Below are positions 50,540 through 60,656 of a stretch of DNA of 64,000 nt, piece after piece. The stretch spans positions 1,922,001 through 1,986,000 of the forward strand of contig NZ_CP129238.1 in NCBI RefSeq assembly GCF_030413595.1, in the 5' to 3' direction. Position 1 is the stretch's first letter. The number at the start of each line of letters is the position of its first letter. A program made the translations under genes and the position numbers. Source of the stretch: Planococcus liqunii. Lineage in GTDB: Bacteria; Bacillota; Bacilli; Bacillales_A; Planococcaceae. Below the pieces are notes generated by a model, which saw only the letters and a program-made list of their open reading frames with translations, ran no database searches and had not been told where the DNA came from.

Positions 50540-50734
50540 ATGAAAACTTCGACCATATTACTGATCATACTCGGCTTTATGCATATCCTGACCTTGATCA
50601 ACATATTGCTGTTTAAAGGAATGTTTGACGACATCGTCTTTTTCTTCAATACAGCGATTTTCTTTTTTGCTTTTGCTTTCTATACCAAAAGGCAGGGAAA
50701 ACCGAAAAAATCAGCCGATTCATTGAATGACTGA
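50540..50734 (+). CDS. Small two-helix membrane protein
   Basis: ATG at 50540 follows GGAGGACCGCTTC. The 64-residue product has helices ILLIILGFMHILTLINILLF and IVFFFNTAIFFFAFAFY and a basic tail KRQGKPKKS. A possible promoter (TTGATT, 16 bases, TACACT) lies at 50480-50510. It is divergent from the NTF2-like gene. Not recognised. Confidence 0.7.
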   Translation: MKTSTILLIILGFMHILTLINILLFKGMFDDIVFFFNTAIFFFAFAFYTKRQGKPKKSADSLND

Positions 50735-50739
50735 CGAAA

Positions 50740-50775
50740 GAAACGAAATCATTTTGATGGTTTCGTTTTTTTCGT
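50740..50775 (+). terminator. Rho-independent terminator
   Basis: GAAACGAAATCA-TTTTGA-TGGTTTCGTTTTTTTC lies five bases after the small membrane protein gene. Confidence 0.88.
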
Positions 50776-50859
50776 GCCTTTTTTCTGCTGAAAATGGCCT
50801 GCCTCCTCTCTTGATTCAACAAAAGGGAAGCTTTCCCCCTTAACTCCATAGCACATGCC

Positions 50860-52092
50860 TTACTTTTGTTTTTTGCGCCGAATAATCTGCTTCTTGCGCT
50901 TTTTCTCGGAAACGAGCGGCTGCGGCGCCGGGTTATAGGCATCTTCGTACAGACCGGTATAGCTTTGGTACCAAATGAATGCATGGACAAAAATCACTTT
51001 GCAGACGGCATAGATTGGAATCCCGAGAACCACACCGGCAAGCCCGAATAATTGCCCCGCCGTCAGCAGGACCGCAATAATCGTCACAGGGTGAATATTC
51101 AAGTTGTTGCCGAGAATCAAGGGCTGAATGATCCGGCCTTCGAGTGTCTGTTCGACAAAAAACACGGCTAGCACTTTTGCGAGCATCAGCGGCGGATGGG
51201 CGACTATCGCCACAATCACGATCGGAACAAAGGCGATAAAAGAGCCCAAAAAAGGAATTAAATTGAGAACACCGGCCAGGATCGCCAGGATTAGCCCATA
51301 TTCAAGCCCAATAAGCGAAAATCCGATCCAGAACATAAGCCCGACGAAAAATGCCACCAGCAACTGCCCGCGGATATATTGGCTGATTTGGTTATTCATT
51401 TCTTTCAACAGCACGTAAGTTTTTTCGCGCATTGCGGACGGCACAAGATTCATGATGTGATACGGCAAGTGATGGCCGTCCTTCAATAGGAAAAAAAGGA
51501 TGATCGGTGTCGTAATGAAAGCCAGTACGACATTCGACACCACACCGACGACACTGCCGATGCCCGTTACCGTAGTATCGACGACATCATCGGTCTGGTC
51601 GGTGATTGAAGTTGTGATGCCTTCTGTATCTCCGGTCAAGCGGCGCTGCAGCTGTGAGAAGACGTCGCTTTGCAGGAGCGAATCGATCCGGATGACCAGC
51701 CGGTCGATGTAATCCGGAAAATTGTTCAGCAAACTTTCGGCTTGTTCCCGCAATATCGGGATCAGGATCGCCACGCCCCAAATGATGAGTCCAAGAAGAA
51801 GGGCGAATACCAGGAGGATGCCGCTCACGCGCGGAATCTTTTTTGCCTCCATCCAATCAATCAGCGGGTTAAGCAAATAATACAAAATGGCGGACATGAT
51901 CAGCGGCAAACCCATGACGCTGAAAAATCCCTGGATGGGCCAAAAAATAAATGTGATTTTTGACAGCAGATAGAAGTTTAGCAGCACGAGCAAGCTGATC
52001 AACAACATCGCCACCAGTTTATTGTCCAGCACCCATCTCCCGAACCAAGTCGCCGCTGCCCGCAAATTCAATTTCTCTTTTTCCGGTTCCAT
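50860..52092 (-). CDS. AI-2E family transporter (PerM/YtvI type)
   Basis: The 410-residue product has eight predicted membrane helices and the family region FWPIQGFFSVMGLPLIMSAI early and LIPFLGSFIAFVPIVIVA with PLILGNNLNIHPVTII late, followed by FGLAGVVLGIPIYAVCKVI. The C-terminus is very basic (KKRKKQIIRRKKQK). Members export signals such as AI-2 or move ions (some act as Na+/H+ antiporters); the substrate here is unknown. The ATG lies after GGAGGACGGCCGAA. The 52093-52283 gap has a stem AAGCAGCC/GGCTGCTT. Confidence 0.92.
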   Translation of the reverse strand: MEPEKEKLNLRAAATWFGRWVLDNKLVAMLLISLLVLLNFYLLSKITFIFWPIQGFFSVMGLPLIMSAILYYLLNPLIDWMEAKKIPRVSGILLVFALLLGLIIWGVAILIPILREQAESLLNNFPDYIDRLVIRIDSLLQSDVFSQLQRRLTGDTEGITTSITDQTDDVVDTTVTGIGSVVGVVSNVVLAFITTPIILFFLLKDGHHLPYHIMNLVPSAMREKTYVLLKEMNNQISQYIRGQLLVAFFVGLMFWIGFSLIGLEYGLILAILAGVLNLIPFLGSFIAFVPIVIVAIVAHPPLMLAKVLAVFFVEQTLEGRIIQPLILGNNLNIHPVTIIAVLLTAGQLFGLAGVVLGIPIYAVCKVIFVHAFIWYQSYTGLYEDAYNPAPQPLVSEKKRKKQIIRRKKQK

Positions 52093-52283
52093 TTCGGCCG
52101 TCCTCCTTTCTTCACCGGCAGAGAGACGAAAAACCTCACAGTAAAAAAGCAGCCCTTCCGCAATCTATTCAGAGTGCACACAGGCTGCTTCAAGCAACGG
52201 TTCGGGTAGATCGGTTGGTAAATCCCATCCAATCGTACTTATAAATTTCCCCTTTTTATTAATTTTACACCTGATTTTGAAAA

Positions 52284-54398
52284 TCAGTTGGTCTTTGGCC
52301 ATGTCTGGAAATCGATTTGGGCAGCCGGCCTCGGGCGGCTGAAATAATAGCCTTGGCCTTCATCGCATAGCTCTTCTTCCAAAAAGCCAAGCTGGACCTG
52401 ATTTTCTATGCCTTCGGCGATGACGCCGATATTCAGCTTATGTGCAAGCGCGATGATGGACGACGTGATGGCTTTGCCGTTTAGATCCTCTTCGATATCC
52501 CCGATAAAACTGCGGTCGATTTTTACCCGGTCAAAAGCGAATTGGCGAAGGTAGCTGAGCGATGTATAGCCTGTGCCAAAATCATCGATCGACATGGAGA
52601 CGCCGAGCTCTTTCAATCGCTGCAGGCTTTCTTTTACGATCTCTGTGTTTTCCATCAAGATGCTTTCTGTGACTTCCAGTTCCAGCCATCTGGGAGAAAG
52701 TCCCGTGGCCTTCAATATCTGCTGCACAGTCGCCACAAAATCCGGGTGTTTTAACTGGATGGTCGAGATGTTGACACATACTTTAAACGGTGGGTGCCCG
52801 GCATCTTGCCAGTCTTTGAGTTGCCGGCAAGCGGTTTCGAGCACCCATTTGCCGATGTGCACGATTTCGCCGCTTTCTTCTGAAATCGGAATGAAATTAT
52901 CCGGCGGCACGAAACCGAGTGTCGGATTGTCCCAGCGGATCAACGCTTCCATGGCAGCCAGTTTGCCCGTTTTCAAATTGACGATCGGCTGGTAATGGAG
53001 GCAAAGTTCCTTTTTCTCAATGGCGTTTTTCAAATCTTTTTCAATAGCTACTTTGTAGATGGTTTTAAAATCGAGTTCTTTGGAATAAACCGTATAATCA
53101 TTGGAACCGTGTTTTTTCGTAAAATACATTGCCGTATCCGCTTTGTGGATCAATCCCGCTGCCCGTTCTCCCGGCTCACCGGCAAACGCGATGCCGATGC
53201 TCGCTGAAATGGTGGCCGAATGGCCGTCGACTTCGAACGGTTCGCGCAAAATAGCCACCAGCCGCGCAGCGATGCGCTCTGCTTCGTTCATCTCCACTGT
53301 CGGCAGCAAGACGGCAAATTCATCCCCGGCAATCCGCGCTACGGTATCGCCTTTCCGGAGATTTTCCTGCAGCCGCAAAGAGAACGTTTTTAAAAATTCA
53401 TCGCCGAAATGATGCCCCAGCGAATCGTTGATGAACTTGAACCGGTCCAAATCCAGAAACAGCACAGCCGGATTGGCATCGCTGATTTTCGAGAACTCAA
53501 TCGCTTGCTGGACCCGGTCTTCAAACAAACGCCGGTTTGGCAATTTGGTCAAAGGATCGTAAAACGCCAGGTTTTCCATTTGCTGCTTGTAGCGCACTTT
53601 ATCGGTTATATCTTTGGCAATGCCGTACGCTCCGACAATTGCACCGTCCTGCTTTTTCGGAAAATTGGTGATTTCCAAGTTCAAGTGGGTGCCGTTTTTA
53701 TGATAGATGACGATTTCATAATGATTGGTGCGGCCTTGAAGCGCCTCTTGGAAATAAGTGAGGGTTTTCGGCAAATGATCGGGCAGGACGAGCGGCGCAA
53801 ACGGCATTTGAAGCAGTTCCGGAATCGTAAACCCGGTCAACGCCTCACAGCTCGGATTGGCATCTGTGAATGTGCCAGTAGAATCGAAAGCAAAAATCGC
53901 ATCCGGATTGCTGTAAAAAAGCGAATGGAAGCGCTCGTTGTTTTCCTTTAGCCGCAGGGCAGCGGTCACTTCTTCGGTAACATCGATCACAGCTCCTGCC
54001 ATCACAATTTCGCCGTTGATGCTTGATTTCCTGGAATGGATTTCGCTATGGACAAGCGAACCGTCTTTTCGGATCACCCGCACACGGTAGCGGGACTCTA
54101 AAGCCCCTTCATGGAGGCGCTCATAAATATGCCGTTTTACGACCTGCAAGTCCTCTGGATGAATGATCAATTCCAGCGCTTTTTCATGGCCGATGATTTC
54201 CTCTTTTGAATAGCCTGTAAACATGCAGAATGCCTGATTAAAATAAGTGAAGGCATCGCCGTTTAAAATATACATGCAGACGCTAGCATCTTCGACTAAG
54301 CTCCCGAATAATTCAGTCAGCAGCCGGACTTCTTCGGGAACTGCCGGCAGGGCATTGCCTGTTGCTATGCCGTAATATCCTTTGCTGTTTCTTTTCAT
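52284..54398 (-). CDS. PAS-PAS-GGDEF-EAL signalling protein
   Basis: The 704-residue product has two PAS/PAC sensor domains (about residues 25-140 and 150-275), a GGDEF domain (about 280-440) with RIAGDEFAVLLP, a variant AGDEF often still active, and an EAL domain (about 455-700) with MEALIRWDNP, EVTESILMEN, SIDDFGTGYTSLSYLR and GVIAEGIEN. The EAL metal and catalytic residues seem complete, so it could both make and break c-di-GMP, the balance set by PAS ligands. No membrane helix is present, so it is cytosolic. ATG at 54398 follows AAGGAGGTTACAAA; the longer start at 54422 has none. Confidence 0.94.
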   Translation of the reverse strand: MKRNSKGYYGIATGNALPAVPEEVRLLTELFGSLVEDASVCMYILNGDAFTYFNQAFCMFTGYSKEEIIGHEKALELIIHPEDLQVVKRHIYERLHEGALESRYRVRVIRKDGSLVHSEIHSRKSSINGEIVMAGAVIDVTEEVTAALRLKENNERFHSLFYSNPDAIFAFDSTGTFTDANPSCEALTGFTIPELLQMPFAPLVLPDHLPKTLTYFQEALQGRTNHYEIVIYHKNGTHLNLEITNFPKKQDGAIVGAYGIAKDITDKVRYKQQMENLAFYDPLTKLPNRRLFEDRVQQAIEFSKISDANPAVLFLDLDRFKFINDSLGHHFGDEFLKTFSLRLQENLRKGDTVARIAGDEFAVLLPTVEMNEAERIAARLVAILREPFEVDGHSATISASIGIAFAGEPGERAAGLIHKADTAMYFTKKHGSNDYTVYSKELDFKTIYKVAIEKDLKNAIEKKELCLHYQPIVNLKTGKLAAMEALIRWDNPTLGFVPPDNFIPISEESGEIVHIGKWVLETACRQLKDWQDAGHPPFKVCVNISTIQLKHPDFVATVQQILKATGLSPRWLELEVTESILMENTEIVKESLQRLKELGVSMSIDDFGTGYTSLSYLRQFAFDRVKIDRSFIGDIEEDLNGKAITSSIIALAHKLNIGVIAEGIENQVQLGFLEEELCDEGQGYYFSRPRPAAQIDFQTWPKTN

Positions 54399-54551
54399 TT
54401 TGTAACCTCCTTGGTGCATCAATGCCCGGCAGCTGTCAGTTTGCCTATTAATTAATATTTTACCACTTTTAATGGGAAGCTAAGCCTAATCCATAATAAT
54501 TTCTGGATTTTTTTTACTGTTATAAAACGCTGCTGATGCGAAATCTCCACG

Positions 54552-54592
54552 CAAAAAAAAACCGTCCCCGGTTTCCGGGAACGGCTTTGGTG
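54552..54592 (-). terminator. Terminator of the fru operon
   Basis: On the minus strand AAGCCGTTCCCGG-AAA-CCGGGGACGGTTT is followed by a T run, just after fruA. Confidence 0.9.
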
Positions 54593-54593
54593 G

Positions 54594-56510
54594 TTATGCA
54601 GCTGCAACGACTTTCTTTTTCAGAAGTCCTGCCACAATAGCTGTGACAATCGCACCAGCAATGATAGCTGCAGCGTAGAGAAGGACTTTCATTACGCCGC
54701 CGTCCACCAAGCCCATGACGAACACGCCGCCGTGCGGAGCGCGAAGGCTGATGTCAAACAGCATAACCAGTGCACCGGTAAAGGCTGCACCTGCAACAGA
54801 TGCCGGAATAACGCGTGCCGGATCAGCTGCGGCAAACGGAATGACGCCTTCCGTAATAAAGCAGGCACCTAGAACGTAAGCGGTCTTGCCGGCTTCGCGT
54901 TCCGGTTTCGTGAATTTGTTTTTGAACATCGTTGTCGCAATGGCCATGCCAAGCGGCGGTACCATGCCGGCCGCCATCACAGTGGCCATGAAATTGAAGT
55001 TTTGCGCATCAAGCATCGCAATGCCGAATGTGTAGGCCGCTTTGTTGATTGGGCCGCCCATATCAATTGCCATCATGCCGCCGAGCAGCAGGCCGACCAG
55101 CACCAGGTTCGTGCCGCCAAGGCTTTCAAGAAACGCTGAAATGGCAGTATAGACTTTTGTCAGCTGCGGATTCACGAGCATCATAATGATGCCGGTGATG
55201 GCAATGCTGAATACCGGGAAGAACAGCACCGGTTTCAAACCTTCAAGCGAATTCGGCAAGACGGAGAAAACACGTTTTACGAGAAGCGTGACGTAACCGG
55301 CCAGGAAACCAGCAATCAAACCGCCGAGGAAACCGGAACCGCCGCTTGCCCCTTCAACACCTGTTACCGTGATGGCAATTAACCCGCCGATCATACCCGG
55401 TGCAAATCCGGGCCGTTCCGCGATGCTCATCGCGATAAAGCCGGCAAGTACCGGAACCATCAGGAAGAACGCATTGCCGCCGCCAATTGTGTTGAGCATG
55501 GCTGCAAATTCATTGTATTCGGGACTGTCCGGGTTCGAAGCATTGATGCCCCAGAAAAACGAAATGGCGATCAAGATCCCGCCGCCGACCACAAACGGCA
55601 GCATATTGGAAACCCCGTTCATCAAATGCTTGTAGAAAAGCCCTTTGGATTCCGTGCCCGCTGCATCGTCTTTCGATTTGTCGTGCTGATAAACCGGTGC
55701 ATCGCCTGTCATCGCGCGGTCCAATAAATTGTCGGTCTCGTAAATGGCTTTGCCGACTTTTGTCTGGATGACCGGCTTGCCGGCAAACCGCGCCATTTCC
55801 ACTTTCGTGTCTGCGGCGACAATGATGGCGTCCGCTGCAGCGATATCGGCATCCGTCAACCGGTTTTTCACGCCGCTTGAGCCGTTCGTTTCCACTTTGA
55901 TGTCAATGCCGCGTTCTTTAGCCCGTTCATTGAGCTTTTCAGCCGCCATATACGTATGGGCAATGCCCGTCGGACAAGCCGTAACAGCGAGGATGCGCTT
56001 GCCTGTACCGGCCGGCGCCGTGTGTTCGTCTTCCGGTGCAACCGGTCCGTCTTCTTCCATTTCTTTATCCGTCACGGCCTGCAGGACCTCTTGTTTCGTT
56101 GTAGCAGCCAGAATGCGCGAGCGGAAATTCCCATCCATCAGGAACGTAGCCAAACGCGATAGGGCTTCAAGATGGGCGTCATTTGCGCCTTCCGTTGCGG
56201 CAATCATGAAAAAGAGGTTGGCCGGCTGGCCGTCCATCGATTCATAATCCAGTCCGCTGTTTGAGCGCCCGAAGGCAATGGCCGGTTCTTTGACAGCGCG
56301 GGATTTGGCATGCGGAATCGCGATGCCTTCTCCAATGCCTGTGGTGCTTTGTTCTTCGCGCGCTAAAATGTCTTTTGTAAACTGGGCGGGATCGTTCAGT
56401 TTCCCGGCACGGTCCAGCTGCGCGACAAGTTCAGCGATGACTTCCGGTTTAGAGGAAGCCGAAACATCCAGGATAATGGTTGATTCAGTCAATAATTGCG
56501 TGATTTTCAT
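54594..56510 (-). CDS. fruA: Fructose-specific PTS enzyme IIABC
   Basis: The 638-residue product has three PTS domains in the order A-B-C. IIA (residues 1-150) has the phospho-His67 in GIAIPHAKS; IIB (about 170-270) has the phospho-Cys179 in AVTACPTGIAHTYMA; IIC (about 290-630) is a membrane channel with GGLIAGFLAGY, AIDMGGPINKAAYTF and FISLRAPHGGVFV-like end (ISLRAPHGG). It imports fructose as fructose 1-phosphate using phosphate from HPr. The start overlaps the stop of fruK by four bases, so translation is coupled in the order fruR-fruK-fruA. Confidence 0.97.
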   Translation of the reverse strand: MKITQLLTESTIILDVSASSKPEVIAELVAQLDRAGKLNDPAQFTKDILAREEQSTTGIGEGIAIPHAKSRAVKEPAIAFGRSNSGLDYESMDGQPANLFFMIAATEGANDAHLEALSRLATFLMDGNFRSRILAATTKQEVLQAVTDKEMEEDGPVAPEDEHTAPAGTGKRILAVTACPTGIAHTYMAAEKLNERAKERGIDIKVETNGSSGVKNRLTDADIAAADAIIVAADTKVEMARFAGKPVIQTKVGKAIYETDNLLDRAMTGDAPVYQHDKSKDDAAGTESKGLFYKHLMNGVSNMLPFVVGGGILIAISFFWGINASNPDSPEYNEFAAMLNTIGGGNAFFLMVPVLAGFIAMSIAERPGFAPGMIGGLIAITVTGVEGASGGSGFLGGLIAGFLAGYVTLLVKRVFSVLPNSLEGLKPVLFFPVFSIAITGIIMMLVNPQLTKVYTAISAFLESLGGTNLVLVGLLLGGMMAIDMGGPINKAAYTFGIAMLDAQNFNFMATVMAAGMVPPLGMAIATTMFKNKFTKPEREAGKTAYVLGACFITEGVIPFAAADPARVIPASVAGAAFTGALVMLFDISLRAPHGGVFVMGLVDGGVMKVLLYAAAIIAGAIVTAIVAGLLKKKVVAAA

Positions 56511-57439
56511 GTGGTCACATCCTCTTCAGTAATGGGGTGTAAAACAACTTGGCTGAGCAGCGCTTCTGCATCTTGTTTTTCGCATAAATCCGATCGGAAC
56601 GCGGTGGCGCTTCCGCATGCCACTCCGTATTGGAACGCTTTCACGGCGTCCGCCTGTGCGGCGTAGGAAGCGATAAAACCAGAAACGAGCGAATCACCGG
56701 ATCCCACCGTATTGACGACTTGGCCTTTCGGTGCTTCTGCGGCAACGGTCTCATTTGCCGTGACCAATAACGCCCCTTCTCCTCCCATGGAAACGATGAC
56801 ATTTTCAATGCCGTTTCGGACCAATTTGGAAGCGTAGAAAACGGCCTGCTGCTTGCCGGTGATTTCAACACCGAACAATTCCCCCAGCTCATGCTCGTTC
56901 GGCTTGATCAAGAAAGGCTTCGCTCCAACCAATTCTTTTAAGGCAGGGCCTGAAGTATCCAAGACAAAACGGACACCTTTGCTTTGGCAAATCGCTGCAA
57001 GTTCCAGGAAATAAGCTTGCGGAACGGAAGCCGGCAAGCTGCCGGCCAGCACAAACCAGTCGCCTGTTTCCAACGAGCGCACTTTTTTGGCCAGCTTGTC
57101 CAATTGCGCTTCCTGCAGCACCGGACCTGGGCCGTTCAATTCGGTTTCTTCTTCGGACTTGATTTTCACATTGATCCGGGTAATGTCGGAAGTTTCAATA
57201 AAATCTGTCGAGACGCCTTCATTGTTGAGGAATTCTTCTATATAATTACCTGTAAACCCGCCGGCAAAGCCCAGCGCTTTGCTTGCAGTCCCTAAACGGT
57301 TCAAAACGCGGGAAACATTAATGCCTTTTCCTCCCGGATAATAATGCACATCGGCCGTCCGGTTCAGTTTCCCCGTCTTGAATTTGGGTAAATAGGTGGT
57401 GTAGTCTATAGATGGTGTAATGGTGCACGTATAGATCAT
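56507..57439 (-). CDS. fruK: 1-phosphofructokinase
   Basis: The 310-residue product is a PfkB-family kinase: YYPGGKGINVSRVLNRLGT (substrate motif, about residues 33-51), KPNEHELGELFG, and the catalytic VNTVGSGDSLVSGFIASY with the base Asp near 249. It turns fructose 1-phosphate, the product of FruA, into fructose 1,6-bisphosphate. It overlaps both neighbours by four bases. The last residues are unremarkable. Confidence 0.97.
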   Translation of the reverse strand: MIYTCTITPSIDYTTYLPKFKTGKLNRTADVHYYPGGKGINVSRVLNRLGTASKALGFAGGFTGNYIEEFLNNEGVSTDFIETSDITRINVKIKSEEETELNGPGPVLQEAQLDKLAKKVRSLETGDWFVLAGSLPASVPQAYFLELAAICQSKGVRFVLDTSGPALKELVGAKPFLIKPNEHELGELFGVEITGKQQAVFYASKLVRNGIENVIVSMGGEGALLVTANETVAAEAPKGQVVNTVGSGDSLVSGFIASYAAQADAVKAFQYGVACGSATAFRSDLCEKQDAEALLSQVVLHPITEEDVTT

Positions 57440-58188
57440 GCTTTTCCCACCTTTACGGTTGTCTTTTTTTCAAGTATTTCGAATGTATCAGCGGACAATT
57501 CATCCACGACCAATGTCGCCTCTTCCAAATCCATGATTTTTGCAAAGCTTACTTTATTGGATTTTGAATGGTCGGCCAGCACATAAGTTTTACGGGCCAA
57601 GGAACTGGCCATTTTTTTGACGGCGGCTTCTTCCGGATCCGGCGTTGTGTATCCATAATCAGGATGAAACCCGTTGACGCCCAAGAAACAGATGTCAAAG
57701 CGGTAATTTTTTAGGGATTGGATTGTTTGAGCCCCGACCAGTGCACCGGTTCTCGGCTTAATCATCCCGCCGGTCAAATAAGTGGTGATGCCTTGTTCAT
57801 TTAAAGCTTCGACAAGCGTCAACCCATTCGTGACGACAACCAAATCTTTTTCCATCAGAAAAGGGATCATTTGAAAAGTCGTGGTGCCGGCATCCAAAAA
57901 TACGCTGTCGCCTTGCTGGACAAAACCGGATGCAAATTTGGCAAGGTTGATTTTTTCCTGGAGGTTCTGCGCCGATTTGTCGGCGACACTCGGTTCCGCC
58001 AAGTTGCGGCCCGGCAGGACAGCGCCGCCAAAAACGCGCTCCAATTTTTGCCGGTTTTCAAGTTCGGTCAAGTCCCGCCGGATTGTCGACTCGGAAGCGG
58101 CCGTCAATTCGACGATGTCCTGAATTTTGATCGTCTGTTTTTCTTCTAGCAGCTTTAAAATAAAGTCATGGCGTTCGTTCGTTAACAT
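57436..58188 (-). CDS. fruR: DeoR family fructose operon repressor
   Basis: The 250-residue product has a DeoR-type helix-turn-helix (IVELTAASESTIRRDLTELE, residues about 24-43, with FGGAVLPG) and a C-terminal sugar-phosphate-binding domain (DSVFLDAGTTTFQMIPFL, VVTNGLTLVEALNE, DICFLGVNGFHP, LADHSKSNKVSFAK). Such regulators release DNA on binding fructose 1-phosphate. Four copies of a candidate operator lie just upstream, so it probably represses its own operon and perhaps ptsHI. Confidence 0.95.
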   Translation of the reverse strand: MLTNERHDFILKLLEEKQTIKIQDIVELTAASESTIRRDLTELENRQKLERVFGGAVLPGRNLAEPSVADKSAQNLQEKINLAKFASGFVQQGDSVFLDAGTTTFQMIPFLMEKDLVVVTNGLTLVEALNEQGITTYLTGGMIKPRTGALVGAQTIQSLKNYRFDICFLGVNGFHPDYGYTTPDPEEAAVKKMASSLARKTYVLADHSKSNKVSFAKIMDLEEATLVVDELSADTFEILEKKTTVKVGKA

Positions 58189-58246
58189 CTATTCACCTTC
58201 TTTGCTAGTTCGTTAAATAGATAATACTTGAAATCGCTTCCAAAAT

Positions 58247-58350
58247 CAATCATAATCATTCATAAGCAATCAAAAACAGTCATTTGATTTTATTTTCAAT
58301 CAAAATCGTTCATAATAGAGATTGAAAACGATCAAAGACAATCATTCATA
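58247..58350. promoter_or_regulatory. Four-copy candidate FruR operator array
   Basis: Copies of CAATCAWAAWC-RKTCATAA lie at 58247-58265 (CAATCATAATCATTCATAA), 58267-58285 (CAATCAAAAACAGTCATTT), 58297-58315 (CAATCAAAATCGTTCATAA) and, less exactly, 58329-58350 (CGATCAAAGAC then AATCATTCAT). Start-to-start distances of 20, 30 and 32 bases put them on about the same helix face. DeoR-family repressors often use such directly repeated sites. The array fills the divergent region between fruR and ptsH and ends at the ptsH ribosome binding site. Confidence 0.7.
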
Positions 58351-58366
58351 TTAGGAGGAATTTTAC

Positions 58367-58633
58367 ATGGTAGAAAAACAATTCACAATCACAGATGAAG
58401 CAGGTATCCACGCACGTCCAGCATCCGCATTGGTAGGTTCTTTATCGAAATTCAAATCCGATATTACACTTGAGCACAAAGGCAAAAAAGTAAACTTGAA
58501 ATCGATTTTAGGTGTGATGTCTCTTGGAGTGGCTTCTGGATCAACAGTTACGGTGGCAGCAAACGGCGAAGACGAGGAAGAAGCATTGGCTCAAGTCAGC
58601 CAGGTCATGGCGTCTGAGGGGCTTTCAAACTAA
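58367..58633 (+). CDS. ptsH: Phosphocarrier protein HPr
   Basis: The 88-residue product has the phosphorylation site His15 in AGIHARPAS and the regulatory Ser46 in [11 protein letters not shown], the site of HPr kinase/phosphorylase in Gram-positive bacteria. It passes phosphate from enzyme I to enzymes II and, as HPr-Ser-P, acts with CcpA in catabolite repression. TTAGGAGGAATTTTAC precedes the ATG. Its stop overlaps the ptsI start by one base. The unusual neighbour is the divergent fru operon. Confidence 0.98.
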   Translation: MVEKQFTITDEAGIHARPASALVGSLSKFKSDITLEHKGKKVNLKSILGVMSLGVASGSTVTVAANGEDEEEALAQVSQVMASEGLSN

Positions 58634-60345
58634 TGAAAAAAACATTATCCGGAATTGCAGCTTCGAATGGGATTGCCATCGCAAAAGCTTTTCGCCTTGA
58701 AAATCCGGAACTGAATGTTGAAAAAACAACAGTAACGGATGCAGCGCAGGAAGTGTCCCGTTTTGAAGCCGCATTAAACCAATCCACATCTGAACTTGAA
58801 GTCATCAAAGAACGCACCGCCAAGCAAATCAGCGATAAGGAAGCCGCAATTTTCGGCGCTCACCTTCTCGTGTTAAGCGACCCGGAATTGATCGGGCCCA
58901 TCAAGGAAAAAATTGAAAACGAACAAGCAAATGCTGAATACGCGTTGCAGGAAACCGCAAATATGTTTATTCAGATGTTTGAAGCGATGGACAACGATTA
59001 CATGAAAGAACGCGCCGCGGATATCCGCGATGTGACCAAACGGGTCTTGTCCCACCTGTTGGGCGTAACGATACAGAGCCCAAGCATGATTTCCGAAGAA
59101 GTCATCATCATTGCGGAAGATTTGACGCCTTCCGATACGGTCCAGTTGGACCCAACTTTTGTCAAAGCGTTCATTACCGACATCGGCGGACGCACTTCGC
59201 ATTCGGCGATCCTAGCCCGCACGCTCGAAATCCCGGCGGTAGTCGGCGCTAAAGAAGCGATGGCTTCAATTGAAAACGGCACGCTTGTCATCGTTGACGG
59301 TTTGGATGGCCACATCATCCTCGATCCGGACAGCGAAACGGTTGCCGAATATGAAGAGAAAAAGGCTCAGTATGACCGCCAAAAAGCGGAATGGGCAAAA
59401 CTGAAAAATGAACCGACAGTGACAACAGACGGCCACGCCGTGGAACTTGGCGCCAACATCGGAACGCCGAAAGACACGGCTGGTGTTCTTGAAAACGGCG
59501 GCGAAGCGATCGGCTTGTACCGGACAGAGTTCCTGTACATGGGACGTGACCAGTTCCCTACCGAAGACGAGCAGTACGAAGCGTACTCGTCGGTGCTAAA
59601 AGCAATGGAAGGCAAACCGACCGTCGTCCGCACATTGGACATCGGCGGCGATAAAGAATTGTCTTATCTGCAATTGCCGAAAGAATTAAATCCCTTCCTG
59701 GGCTTGCGGGCCATCCGTTTATGCCTGGAAATGCCGGATATGTTCCGGACGCAGCTGCGTGCATTGCTTCGCGCCAGCGTCCACGGCAATTTGAAGATCA
59801 TGTTCCCGATGATTGCGACGCTGGATGAATTCCGCCAGGCAAAAGCGCTGGTCGAAGACGAAAAAGCGAAGCTGCAGGCAGAAGGCATCGAAGTCAGCGA
59901 TTCGATTGAAATCGGCATCATGGTCGAAATTCCTTCAACGGCGGTCATGGCAGATACATTCGCCAAAGAAGTGGACTTTTTCTCGATTGGCACGAACGAT
60001 CTGATCCAGTACACGATGGCCGCCGACCGCATGAACGAAAACGTATCGTATTTGTACCAGCCTTTCAATCCGGCGATTTTGCGCCTGGTGAAAATGGTCA
60101 TCGATGCCTCCCACCGCGAAGGCAAATGGACCGGCATGTGCGGCGAAATGGCAGGAGACGAAATTGCGATTCCGATTCTCCTCGGCTTAGGGCTGGATGA
60201 GTTCTCGATGAGCGCTTCGTCCATCCTGAAAGCCCGCTCACAGATCAGCAAATTGTCAAAAGCCGATATGGAAACGCATATCGACCGCATTTTAGCGATG
60301 GATACGTCAGCCGAAGTGGCGGACTATGTAAAAGCGAATATGTAA
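58633..60345 (+). CDS. ptsI: PTS enzyme I (phosphoenolpyruvate-protein phosphotransferase)
   Basis: The 570-residue product has the HPr-binding N-terminal domain (residues 1-145), phospho-His190 in [14 protein letters not shown], and the PEP-binding barrel with [41 protein letters not shown] and the Cys in [10 protein letters not shown] near 502. It takes phosphate from phosphoenolpyruvate and gives it to HPr. It is co-transcribed with ptsH. Confidence 0.98.
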   Translation: MKKTLSGIAASNGIAIAKAFRLENPELNVEKTTVTDAAQEVSRFEAALNQSTSELEVIKERTAKQISDKEAAIFGAHLLVLSDPELIGPIKEKIENEQANAEYALQETANMFIQMFEAMDNDYMKERAADIRDVTKRVLSHLLGVTIQSPSMISEEVIIIAEDLTPSDTVQLDPTFVKAFITDIGGRTSHSAILARTLEIPAVVGAKEAMASIENGTLVIVDGLDGHIILDPDSETVAEYEEKKAQYDRQKAEWAKLKNEPTVTTDGHAVELGANIGTPKDTAGVLENGGEAIGLYRTEFLYMGRDQFPTEDEQYEAYSSVLKAMEGKPTVVRTLDIGGDKELSYLQLPKELNPFLGLRAIRLCLEMPDMFRTQLRALLRASVHGNLKIMFPMIATLDEFRQAKALVEDEKAKLQAEGIEVSDSIEIGIMVEIPSTAVMADTFAKEVDFFSIGTNDLIQYTMAADRMNENVSYLYQPFNPAILRLVKMVIDASHREGKWTGMCGEMAGDEIAIPILLGLGLDEFSMSASSILKARSQISKLSKADMETHIDRILAMDTSAEVADYVKANM

Positions 60346-60350
60346 AACAA

Positions 60351-60386
60351 AAGCCAAAGGAGCCCCAGTGCTCCTTTGGCTTTAAG
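60351..60386 (+). terminator. Terminator of ptsHI
   Basis: AAAGCCAAAGGAGC-CCCAGT-GCTCCTTTGGCTTT lies six bases after ptsI. A nearly identical hairpin is found 306 bases further on. Confidence 0.92.
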
Positions 60387-60656
60387 TTTGCAAAACATAA
60401 TTTCATTTGAATAATGAATGAATGAATAGAGAATGGTTAACAAATGAAAATTGAATGGATAATGAATAAATGTATCAAATATAAAAAAGTGCATTCTTTT
60501 AGACCACCGTCTTGGTTGAATATTCAATTCATGGGTTACGAAGACTTGTGTTTAAGTAATTCCAGGAGACCGAAGCCAAGACTATAAATGCCGATTGGTC
60601 AGAATGGTTGAATTTACCATTGTTATTCATTCGGGTTGGACTTTATTTAAAGCCAA
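60387..60656. other. Gap between twin terminators
   Basis: AT-rich sequence with a short ATGA/ATGAATGAATGAATAG-like reiteration at 60411-60428. No gene with a ribosome binding site is seen. It is bounded by two copies of the same terminator hairpin. Confidence 0.45.
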
